The notes below the pieces were generated by a model. The model saw only the letters and a program-made list of their open reading frames with translations. It was not told the DNA's origin and searched no databases. The position numbers and the translations under genes are program-made. 19,521 nucleotides of DNA from an uncultured Salinimicrobium sp. (GTDB taxonomy: Bacteria > Bacteroidota > Bacteroidia > Flavobacteriales > Flavobacteriaceae). Where the stretch lies: assembly GCA_946887025.1 (NCBI GenBank), contig CAMPJY010000033.1, forward strand, positions 1 through 19,521. The letters are read 5' to 3'. The first letter of the stretch is position 1. The number at the start of each line of letters is the position of its first letter. This document shows, piece after piece, positions 1-7,500 of the stretch.

Positions 1-158
1 GTCCAAATCTCCAGATTTGGACTCACCGGGGGGCGATCTCCAGATCGCCGTCTCAGCCTGGCAGCCACAAACTGGCCTCGGGAATCTGGAGATTCCCGCC
101 CGGTTGCGCTCCGATCTGGAGATCGGGCGCAGCGTGGAGACGCAATGTATTGCGTCTC
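1..158. repeat. Array of five 2-nt-loop palindromes (REP-like)
   Basis: Five perfect or near-perfect inverted repeats follow each other, each with a 2-nt loop. They are 1-22 (arm GTCCAAATCT, loop cc), 32-49 (GGCGATCT, cc), 79-98 (CGGGAATCT, gg), 111-126 (CCGATCT, gg; flanking GCGC at 106-109 and 127-130 extends the stem past a bulged T) and 137-158 (GAGACGCAAT, gt). The first four share an inner ATCT/AGAT core but differ in the outer arm. The last reads GTAG-AGACGCAAT on the minus strand, the form of REP palindromes associated with Y1 (RAYT) transposases. The array lies just beyond the stop codon of the leftward MocR gene. It may continue left of the window. No transposase is present, so mobilisation in trans is inferred from the known REP/RAYT relationship. 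Confidence 0.75.
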
Positions 159-161
159 TAC

Positions 162-1619
162 TTAAGCTTCGGCCAGCAGTTTTACGGCTTCTTCCATGTC
201 CTGGGGGTTGAGATGGGCGAAACCCAATCTTAAAGCAGTTAACTTGCGATTCTGGTAAAGACAGATCCCCGGAATCAACAGCCCCTTCTCCCCTGCCCTT
301 TCCTGCAGCCGGATCAGGGAAATGGGCTCCCGGAACCGGAGCCAGAAAGCAAGTCCTGAAGGTGGTACCTGAAAGCTGATCCGGTTCCCGAAATGCAGCT
401 CCAGCAAATAGGCAAACAACTTTTTCCTGTCGCTGAGGAGTCGGTGGGACTTCCGCTGATACCGATGAATGTCGCCCTGATGAATGATATCCCCCAGCGC
501 CTTTTCCATCATGGCATTCGGCCTGCCAAAGAGGTTCAGATATTTCTTTGCTTCTTCTAGCAGGTCTTTCGGGGCGATCAGGAAATTCATCTGAAATCCG
601 GGCGTCAGGAACCTCCCAAAGGCACCGGTATAGATGACCCGATGTCCGCCGTCTTTTCTGAATAAAGACTCTTCCCTGTCCTTGGACATGGAAAACTCGA
701 AATCGGCATCATCTTCGATCACGAAGAAATCATAACGCTCCGCCAGCTGCAGCAACTGGAGTTTCCGCTTCTCGGACAGCCGGGCGGTCGTGGGATACTG
801 GCTTCGGGGGTTTAGGTAAACGCATCTAATTTCTCCGGGGCGGAAATGTTCCTCAATAAAATCGACCCGCATCCCGTCCTCATCCACAGGTACGGTCTTC
901 AGCTGTGCACCAGCCTGGTTGAAGATCATATTTGGCAGAAAATAACTCAGCTCCTCCACCAAAACAACATCCCCCTTACCTATCAGCAGGCGGGACAGGA
1001 TGGAAAAAACCTGCTCCCGGCCGGCAATAGGCAGCAGAAAATTCCTGGAAAGATGAAACCCTCGGGTAAGGTTCAGGTAATAACTCAGCTGCTCCCTGAA
1101 AAACGGATTCCCCTCCTCTGAATGCTGCCATTCCACGGACTCTTTAGTCCGTTTCAGCACCCCTGCGTAAAAACGAACCAGTTCTTCCGGCTTGATAAGG
1201 CTGTAATCGGGGGTCCCATCGGTGAAATACAGGTTCTCGGGCCGTTCAGGAAAGGGACTGTCCAGGATAAATTCTTTTCTGAAGGAAAACGCGGCCTTCT
1301 CAGGCGGATGCTGAAAGTTCCTGGTATTCGTGGTCCCGGCTGAAGTCAGCTCCGGATTACTCACAAAGGTCCCGATATTGGGCAGGCTTTTCACCCATCC
1401 CTGCTCCTGCAGTTCCAGCAGCGCGGCTACAATGGTTTTTCGGTGCAGCTGCAGGTCCTCTGCAATTTTCCTGCTTCCGGGGAGCCGGTCCCCGTCCTCC
1501 AGCAGCCTCCTTCTGACCGCATTGATGAACTGATAGACGATCTGCATGTATACAGCCTCCTCCTTGCTGCGATCTATCTGAATAAAGGAAGCAAAGGCAA
1601 TTCGAACCGGACTACTCAT
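162..1619 (-). CDS. MocR/GntR-type regulator with degenerate PLP site
   Basis: This is a 485-aa transcription factor with an N-terminal GntR winged helix-turn-helix (about residues 18-90, including LPGSRKIAEDLQLHRKT) fused to a fold-type-I aminotransferase-like domain (about 125-480), the usual MocR build and length. In the family, PLP forms an aldimine with a lysine in a motif like G-T-F-S-K-T-L. Here the aligned stretch is GAFGRFLTPG (332-341), with Arg336 in place of that lysine. The nearby family motif EDDYDSEF is EDDADFEF (302-309), so the PLP-contacting Tyr is Ala305, while Asp303 remains. The late Arg464 (LRLGF), which in GabR-like proteins binds a carboxylate, is kept. The ATG at 1617-1619 is preceded by a good Bacteroidota -7 box. 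The gene is divergent from a TonB receptor, its likely target. The regulator family call is firm; loss of PLP chemistry is inferred from residues. Confidence 0.9.
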   Translation of the reverse strand: MSSPVRIAFASFIQIDRSKEEAVYMQIVYQFINAVRRRLLEDGDRLPGSRKIAEDLQLHRKTIVAALLELQEQGWVKSLPNIGTFVSNPELTSAGTTNTRNFQHPPEKAAFSFRKEFILDSPFPERPENLYFTDGTPDYSLIKPEELVRFYAGVLKRTKESVEWQHSEEGNPFFREQLSYYLNLTRGFHLSRNFLLPIAGREQVFSILSRLLIGKGDVVLVEELSYFLPNMIFNQAGAQLKTVPVDEDGMRVDFIEEHFRPGEIRCVYLNPRSQYPTTARLSEKRKLQLLQLAERYDFFVIEDDADFEFSMSKDREESLFRKDGGHRVIYTGAFGRFLTPGFQMNFLIAPKDLLEEAKKYLNLFGRPNAMMEKALGDIIHQGDIHRYQRKSHRLLSDRKKLFAYLLELHFGNRISFQVPPSGLAFWLRFREPISLIRLQERAGEKGLLIPGICLYQNRKLTALRLGFAHLNPQDMEEAVKLLAEA

Positions 1620-1638
1620 TATGTTTATTTCGGACTAC

Positions 1639-1646
1639 CAAAGTTA
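1639..1646 (-). promoter_or_regulatory. Candidate -7 box of the MocR gene
   Basis: On the minus strand this reads TAACTTTG, an exact match to the Bacteroidota -7 consensus TAnnTTTG. It ends 19 nt before the ATG, giving a short leader. No clear -33 TTG is seen at the usual spacing. Confidence 0.5.
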
Positions 1647-1658
1647 GTATTTAAACTC

Positions 1659-1667
1659 TAACCTTTG
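1659..1667 (+). promoter_or_regulatory. Candidate -7 box of the TonB receptor gene
   Basis: TAACCTTTG is one base longer than the Bacteroidota -7 consensus TAnnTTTG and lies 35 nt before the receptor ATG. With the minus-strand box at 1639-1646 it forms an inverted repeat (CAAAGTTAG and CTAACCTTTG) around a 10-nt spacer, so it could instead be, or overlap, a dimeric operator. Confidence 0.35.
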
Positions 1668-1702
1668 CCCTGCCAATTCAGAGAATATTGAAAACCACAT
1701 CT

Positions 1703-3574
1703 ATGAAAAAGATCAGTATCGTCCTGGGAGCCCTGCTTTCGTTCCCAGTGTTTGCACAACAGGAAAATGAAGTTCCCGTTCAGAAGAATAATGAATTAGA
1801 AGAAGTCATCATTCAGGGAAACCGGATCGAGGTGCCCTTTAGTCAGATCACCAGAGACATCCAGATCATCACCCAGGAGCAGATAGAGCGGCTGCCTGCA
1901 AAATCCCTTAACGAGCTCCTTTCGTACATCAGCGGAGTGGATATCCGCCAGCGGGGGCCCTTTGGTACCCAGACCGACATTTCCATTGACGGCGGAAGCT
2001 TTGAGCAGACGATTGTCCTGATCAATGGCGTTAAGATGATCGATTCTCAGACCGCACATAATATGATGAATCTCCCGGTGCCCTTGAGCGCCATAGCGCA
2101 TATCGAGGTGCTGAGAGGGGCTGCAGCCAGAGTATACGGCATCAATGCCCTGACCGGAGCCATTAATATAGTCACCCGAAAGGAGAACCACTCCTCCCTG
2201 ACGACGAGCTTTCAGGCCGGAAGTTCTTTTGAACCTAAGGAAGAGAACGACGGCTCGGGAATCTATGCGGGGGCGGGAGCTGAAGTCACCGGGATCTTCG
2301 GAAGCGGGAACCAGAGTCATCTTCTGGCTGTCGCCCACAGCAATTACAACGGGCAGCGGTATAATTCGGCTGCAAAGAACACGAGATTATTTTACAACGG
2401 AAACATCGATTTGGATGCGGATAACAGTCTGCAGGCGATGGCCGGCTATGCGGGGAGCCGCTTTGGTGCCAACGGATTTTACGCAGCTCCCGGGGACCGG
2501 AATTCCGAGGAAGTGGTCGAATCCTCCATCTTCAGCCTTTCCTCCAGGCACCAGTGGGGCGATTTTATGATCTCTCCCAGGATCAGCAATCGCTACGGGG
2601 AAGATGACTACCGCTATTTCAAGCATGACCTGAGTAAAGGCCGTTCCTTACACTATACCAATGCGCTGATGCTGGAACTGAACAGCCGGCTCACCACCGG
2701 GATAGGGACCTTTGGTTTTGGCTGGGAGTCGCGGATGGAGCAGATCAACAGTTCCAATATCGGGGAGCACGAGCGCGATAATCACGGGGCCTATGCGGAG
2801 CTGAGAAGTGGTTTGGGGGAGAAACTAAAGGGAACGGTGGGGCTGTATGCCAATTACAACACGGATTTTGGCTGGCAGCTGTACCCGGGGATAGACCTGG
2901 CCTATCTCCTCAATTCATACTGGAAAATTTCGACCAGCATCGGGTCCGGGCAGCGCATCCCTTCCTTTACGGATCTGTACCTGAACCAGCTGCCCGGAAA
3001 TGTGGGGAATGAATTCCTGCAACCGGAAAACGCCTGGAATTACGAAGCCAATATCCAGTATAATAAAAGGAATCTGAATCTGCAGGCAGGGTATTTCTAC
3101 CGCAGGATCACAGATTTCATCGACTGGGTGCGGGAGGATGCTTCGACACCTTACTCTCCTGTGAACTTTGGGGAAAACAACACCCAGGGGATTTATGGAA
3201 GGATTCAGCAGGATTTTCACCTGGGCGAGCAGCAGTCCTTTGGGTATCGGCTGAGTTACAATCACCTGCAGCCGAGTTTGGAAACTTCTTCGGGGGTGCA
3301 GTCCAAATATGTGCTGGAATCCCTGAAACATCAGCTGCTGGTGGGGGTTCATTATCAGCTTGACAGGCTCTCCTTTAACATGGAAAACCGCTGGCTGCAG
3401 CGGGAACTGGCCGAGGCCTATAATGTGGCTGATATTCGGGTGAATTATCAGTGGGAGGACCTGCTTCTATATACTGAGGCCACCAATATATTTAATGCGG
3501 AATATAAGGAAGCAGGTGCCGTGCCCATGCCTGGGCGCTGGTTTAGTTTAGGGGTGAAATATCAGTGGAAGTAG
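1703..3574 (+). CDS. TonB-dependent outer membrane receptor, BtuB-like
   Basis: This 623-aa outer-membrane receptor presumably imports a scarce nutrient using TonB/ExbBD energy. The ATG at 1703 gives a clean signal peptide (MKKISIVLGALLSFPVFA, then QQ); the in-frame TTG at 1688 is a poorer start. A mature N-terminal stretch of about 20 residues leads into a plug domain (about 32-160) with typical elements: LNELLSYISGVDIRQRG, DISIDGG, TIVLINGVKM, IEVLRGAAARVYG and NALTGAINIVTRK. A 22-strand-type barrel follows and ends in GVKYQWK with a C-terminal aromatic pattern. There is no N-terminal carboxypeptidase-like domain and no SusD partner, so a SusC-type glycan system is unlikely. The size and plug resemble BtuB and siderophore receptors, but no cobalamin riboswitch fits in the 83-nt upstream gap. 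The substrate is unknown. Divergence from a MocR regulator suggests control by it. Confidence 0.9.
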   Translation: MKKISIVLGALLSFPVFAQQENEVPVQKNNELEEVIIQGNRIEVPFSQITRDIQIITQEQIERLPAKSLNELLSYISGVDIRQRGPFGTQTDISIDGGSFEQTIVLINGVKMIDSQTAHNMMNLPVPLSAIAHIEVLRGAAARVYGINALTGAINIVTRKENHSSLTTSFQAGSSFEPKEENDGSGIYAGAGAEVTGIFGSGNQSHLLAVAHSNYNGQRYNSAAKNTRLFYNGNIDLDADNSLQAMAGYAGSRFGANGFYAAPGDRNSEEVVESSIFSLSSRHQWGDFMISPRISNRYGEDDYRYFKHDLSKGRSLHYTNALMLELNSRLTTGIGTFGFGWESRMEQINSSNIGEHERDNHGAYAELRSGLGEKLKGTVGLYANYNTDFGWQLYPGIDLAYLLNSYWKISTSIGSGQRIPSFTDLYLNQLPGNVGNEFLQPENAWNYEANIQYNKRNLNLQAGYFYRRITDFIDWVREDASTPYSPVNFGENNTQGIYGRIQQDFHLGEQQSFGYRLSYNHLQPSLETSSGVQSKYVLESLKHQLLVGVHYQLDRLSFNMENRWLQRELAEAYNVADIRVNYQWEDLLLYTEATNIFNAEYKEAGAVPMPGRWFSLGVKYQWK

Positions 3575-3721
3575 GGCTGGTTTAAAAAATTGGGCTAAAG
3601 CCCTTCATTTAATCAGATTTCAGGAACCCGGACTTAAAAGTCCGGGCAATTGAAGATTCAAAAAGATAAATTGGCCCGCCTTTAGGGCAGGTTTAATACA
3701 ACAATTTTTAAATAGGATAGG

Positions 3722-3744
3722 CCCGCCTTTTAAGGCGGGTTTTA
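3722..3744 (+). terminator. Candidate terminator of the TonB receptor gene
   Basis: The perfect 8-bp stem CCCGCCTT/AAGGCGGG with a 2-nt loop is followed by TTTTAT, giving an intrinsic-terminator shape about 150 nt after the receptor stop. It is part of the palindrome array, so termination may be a secondary role. Confidence 0.4.
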
Positions 3745-3813
3745 TGGTAATATATTTTTTTTGGGCTTTAGCCCAATTTTATAATCGTCCGGTTTTGAAA
3801 ATATAGGCAATTA

Positions 3814-3836
3814 TAAAATCTGCTTTTTAAGGCGGA
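3814..3836 (-). terminator. Candidate terminator of the response regulator gene
   Basis: Read on the minus strand, the stem TCCGCCTT/AAAGCAGA (8 pairs, two of them G-T mismatches that act as wobble pairs in only one orientation) begins about 15 nt after the regulator stop and is followed by TTTTATAA. Shape and position fit an intrinsic terminator, though the stem is imperfect. Confidence 0.35.
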
Positions 3837-3850
3837 TCCAATGTTCAGAT

Positions 3851-4231
3851 TTAATTCCCTCTTAAATCCCCTTCTTTCTCTATCGCAGCTTCAATCCGTA
3901 CCAGCAGCTGGCTTATCTCAAAAGGTTTGGCGATGAAGTCATTGGCCCCGGCGTCGATACAGGTCTGGCGGGCGCCATCTAGGCCGGACATCATAAGAAT
4001 CGGGATCTCTGAAGTCCCTACGGTATTCCTGATCTCGCGACAGACAGCCGTCCCATCGATCCCCTTCAGGAGTTTATCCATGATGACCAGGTCATATACA
4101 TCTTCCAGAAGTTTATCCACCGTCAGGCCTGGCTGGCTCAGATGTTCTACCTCATATCCATTCATTTCGAGCTGGTCTGTGAGAACCATCCCAAACATTT
4201 CATCGTCCTCAACCAGTAAAATTTTCCTCAT
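3851..4231 (-). CDS. Single-domain CheY-like response regulator
   Basis: This 126-aa protein consists of one receiver domain with no output domain. The acidic pocket is E8-D9-D10 (LLVEDDE), the phospho-acceptor is Asp52 (DLVIMDKLLKG), the switch Ser is Ser82 (ILMMSG) and the conserved lysine is Lys102 (FIAKPF), so it should be phosphorylatable. It is probably a diffusible phosphorelay intermediate or a regulator acting by protein contact. It is transcribed away from the giant hybrid histidine kinase across a shared 297-bp region, which makes that kinase its most likely partner (inferred from position). The ATG at 4229-4231 gives a typical receiver start (MRKILLVEDD). No gene symbol can be assigned. 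Confidence 0.93.
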   Translation of the reverse strand: MRKILLVEDDEMFGMVLTDQLEMNGYEVEHLSQPGLTVDKLLEDVYDLVIMDKLLKGIDGTAVCREIRNTVGTSEIPILMMSGLDGARQTCIDAGANDFIAKPFEISQLLVRIEAAIEKEGDLRGN

Positions 4232-4528
4232 TCTGAAGCTGTTTTTCGCCGGCTAAATAAAGCATAAAACCAACAAAATCAAAGCCTGTTAAAATGCTCC
4301 GCTTCCGCAGAAAAATTTTTCAGAACTGTTAAATCCACTGTCAGGCCCTGTCATTGTTACCCGCAGCGGCTTTTCTCCGGAAGCTTCTCCCGGACATTCC
4401 CCACACACATTTCACATAAGTTTCACAAAATATTAATTATAAAGTTCTTTTTTTACTTTCCAATAAAAAAGTACCACTAGAACTACAGTAAATTTTGATT
4501 TTTATCGAAAATAAATACCCTACCAAAA
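4232..4528. promoter_or_regulatory. Divergent promoter region, response regulator / kinase
   Basis: These 297 bp contain no gene and separate the start codons of the response regulator and the hybrid kinase. The kinase-proximal half is very AT-rich. Visible elements are a 12-bp palindrome GAAAAATTTTTC (4310-4321), the direct repeat TTTCACA-N4-TTTCACA (4410-4427), and TAAATTTTG (4489-4497), which is one base longer than a TAnnTTTG -7 box and lies 31 nt before the kinase ATG. No hairpin of the kind found in the palindrome arrays occurs here. Confidence 0.45.
4410..4427 (+). promoter_or_regulatory. Candidate operator: direct repeat TTTCACA x2
   Basis: Two exact TTTCACA heptamers start 11 bp apart, one helical turn, about 100 bp before the kinase start. 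This geometry is typical of tandem half-sites for OmpR-like regulators. The neighbouring response regulator has no DNA-binding domain, so any binder would be encoded elsewhere. Confidence 0.3.
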
Positions 4529-7500
4529 ATGCCAAAAAGATCCCCTTCCATTAAAACGAACAGCAAAACTTCCGAAGCAAATACTCTTACGAAACACCCG
4601 GTTGTAAAGAATTCCAGAAGAGTAGCTCACCACGAAATGTTCAAGGACAACGAGTATGTACATGAACAGCTGGACCGGCTCATCTTCGCCCTGGAGGCCT
4701 TCCGGGAAGGGGATATCTCCGTTCGGCTTTCCAAGGAGCGGAATGATAAGTTCGCCGATCTGGCCGAGGCTTATAACACCATGGTGGAGATGATTGGTGG
4801 GGTAAGTACGGAAGTGTCGCGTATCTCCCGCGTGGGAGGTATTGAAGGGAACCTGGATGCCCGGGCGGAATTCAAGGCCTCCACAGGAGTCTGGCGGGAT
4901 ATGATCGACAACATCAACATTCTTATTGAAGCCATCGCAAAGCCGGTACTGGAGGTGAGCCGGATCCTTAATAGTATTGCAGCAGGAAAACTGGAGGACA
5001 AGTTCAGTCTGACGGTGACAGGGGATTTCCGGGCCATGGCCGATGTGATCAACCGTACCCTGGGAAGTCTGAACATTTTTGCGGAACAGGTAACCCAGCT
5101 TGCCCGGGAGGTGAGTGTGGAAGGGAAACTGGGCGGACAGGCAAGTGTACCAAACGTTTCGGGGACCTGGAAGGACCTTACCGACAATGTGAACCAGATG
5201 GCCAGCAACCTGACGGAACAGGTACGGGAGATCGCCAGGGTCACCACGGCGGTGGCTGATGGGGATCTCTCCAGAAAGATTACCGAAGAAGGAAAAGGAG
5301 GCGAAGTACTTGGTCTTTCCACTACTATTAACCGGATGGTGGATTCCCTGAACATCTTTGCGGCGGAGGTGACCAACGTGGCGCGGGAAGTGGGGGTCGA
5401 AGGGATCCTGGGAGGCCAGGCAGATGTGCCGGACGTGGCGGGAACCTGGAAGGATCTTACGGTGAACGTGAACACGATGGCCTCCAATCTTACGGCCCAG
5501 GTGCGGGAGATTGCCGGGGTGGCAACTTCGGTGGCCAACGGGGATCTTTCCAAGAAGATCTCCATTAACGTAAAAGGGGAGATTGCGGAACTTAAAGACA
5601 CCATCAACCAGATGGTGGATTCCCTGAATATCTTCTCCGACGAGGTGACCCGGGTAGCGCGGGAAGTGGGGACCGAAGGAAAACTTGGAGGCCAGGCGGA
5701 AGTACCCGATGTGGCGGGGACCTGGAAAGATCTTACAGACAATGTAAATACCATGGCGAGCAACCTGACCAATCAGGTGCGGGAGATTGCCTCGGTGACC
5801 ACTGCGGTGGCGCAGGGGGACCTTTCGCAGAAGATTACGGAAGAAGGAAAAGGGGGCGAGGTACTGATTCTTTCGAACACCATCAACAGCATGGTGGATT
5901 CCCTGACCCTGTTCGCCGCAGAGGTGACCCGGGTATCCCGCGAGGTGGGTACGGAAGGGAAACTCGGGGGCCAGGCAAGGGTGCCCAGTGCCGCAGGGAC
6001 CTGGAAGGATCTTACGGACAACGTGAATATCATGGCGAGTAACCTGACCACCCAGGTACGGGAGATCGCCAATGTAGCTACCGCGGTAGCGGACGGGGAT
6101 CTTTCGCAGAAGATTACCATTGATGTTAAAGGGGAAATCGCGGAACTTAAGGAAACAATCAACAAGATGGTGGATTCCCTGAACATCTTCTCTGACGAGG
6201 TAACCCGGGTGGCCCGGGAGGTGGGGACCGAAGGGATCCTGGGAGGCCAGGCACGCGTGCCGGATGTGGCAGGAACCTGGAAAGATCTGACGGACAATGT
6301 GAATTATATGGCTTCGAACCTTACAACCCAGGTACGGGAGATCGCCAATGTGGCCACCGCGGTGGCAAAAGGGGATCTGGCACAGAAGATCGCCATTGAA
6401 GCCAAGGGGGAGATCGCAGAACTGAAAGAGACCATCAACACTATGGTGGATTCCCTGAACATCTTCTCCGATGAAGTTACCCGGGTAGCCCGGGAAGTAG
6501 GTACCGAAGGTATCTTGGGAGGCCAGGCACAGGTTCCAAACGTAGGGGGCGCCTGGTGGGAACTCACCGAAAATGTGAATACCATGGCCTCCAACCTTAC
6601 CACCCAGGTACGGGAGATCGCCTCGGTGACCAAGGCGGTGGCAAATGGGGATCTTTCCAAGAAAATTTCCGAAGAAGAAAAAGGAGGGGAAGTACTGGAA
6701 CTCTCCACCATCATCAACACCATGGTGGACTCACTGAACATACTTTCCAACGAGGTGACCCGGGTGGCCCGCGAGGTGGGGACCGAAGGGATGCTGGGAG
6801 GCCAGGCAGACGTGCCTAATGTGGCCGGGGCCTGGCTGGATCTTACCCGGAATGTGAACACCATGGCCTCGAACCTTACCAGTCAGGTGCGGGAGATCGC
6901 CAACGTGGCGACCGCGGTGGCAAACGGGGATCTGTCGCAAAAGATCTCCATTGACGTAAAAGGGGAGATCGCTGAATTAAAGGACACCATCAACCAGATG
7001 GTGGACTCGCTGAACATATTTGCCGCAGAGGTAACCAGGGTAGCCCGAGAGGTGGGAACTGAAGGGATGCTGGGAGGCCAGGCAAAAGTGCCAAACGTGG
7101 CAGGTACCTGGAAAGGCTTAACGGACAACGTGAACACCATGGCCTCGAACCTGACGACCCAGGTAAGGGAAATTGCTTCGGTAACAACGGCAGTGGCCCA
7201 TGGAGATCTTTCGCAGAAGATCTCGGAACAGGGAAAAGGAGGCGAGGTACTGGAACTTTCCACCACCATCAACATCATGGTGGACGCCCTGAACATATTT
7301 GCAGATGAGGTAACCAATGTTGCCCGGGAGGTGGGAACAGAAGGTATCCTGGGCGGACAGGCCGAGGTACCTAACGTGGCTGGCTCCTGGAAAGACCTTA
7401 CCGACAATGTGAACCAGATGGCGAGCAACCTGACCTCGCAGGTACGGGATATCGCGGGCGTTTCCACCGCCCTTGCCCGGGGAGATTTCTCCAGAAAAAT

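Larger units (their letters stand above)
3584..3836. repeat. Second array of 2-nt-loop palindromes in convergent gap
   Basis: The 276-bp gap between two convergent genes is almost filled with hairpins: GGGCT-aa-AGCCC (3592-3603), CCCGGACTT-aa-AAGTCCGGG (3627-3646), a degenerate one near 3674-3691, CCCGCCTT-tt-AAGGCGGG (3722-3739), TTGGGCT-tt-AGCCCAA (3761-3776) and TCTGCTTT-tt-AAGGCGGA (3819-3836, with two G-U pairs). The first and fifth belong to one family in opposite orientation: AAAATTGGGCTAAAGCCC at 3586-3603 recurs exactly inverted at 3763-3780. The build (GC-rich outer arm, 2-nt loop) matches the array at 1-158, but the arm sequences differ. I read these as REP-like elements that may also serve as bidirectional terminators. 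Confidence 0.75.

Noticed and set aside
1..158. CRISPR array
   Set aside because: The palindromes differ in sequence and there are no identical direct repeats separated by uniform unique spacers.
162..1619. The MocR gene as a pseudogene because of its lost catalytic residues
   Set aside because: The reading frame is full length, with an intact HTH and a consensus promoter box; substitutions confined to the PLP site fit functional change better than decay.
1620..1702. Cobalamin or other riboswitch ahead of the TonB receptor gene
   Set aside because: The gap is only 83 bp, is AT-rich, is shared with a divergent promoter and shows no B12-box-like conserved sequence.
1688..1702. TTG start for the TonB receptor, adding five residues
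   Set aside because: The ATG at 1703 gives an ideal signal peptide start (MKKISIVLGALL); the extension adds nothing recognisable.
4771..7467. Four long minus-strand open frames (333, 174, 186 and 194 aa) in series across the HAMP repeats
   Set aside because: They share one antisense frame of the same 92/93-codon repeat and read as repeated Ser/Pro-rich sequence with no recognisable domain. They follow from the codon pattern of the sense gene.
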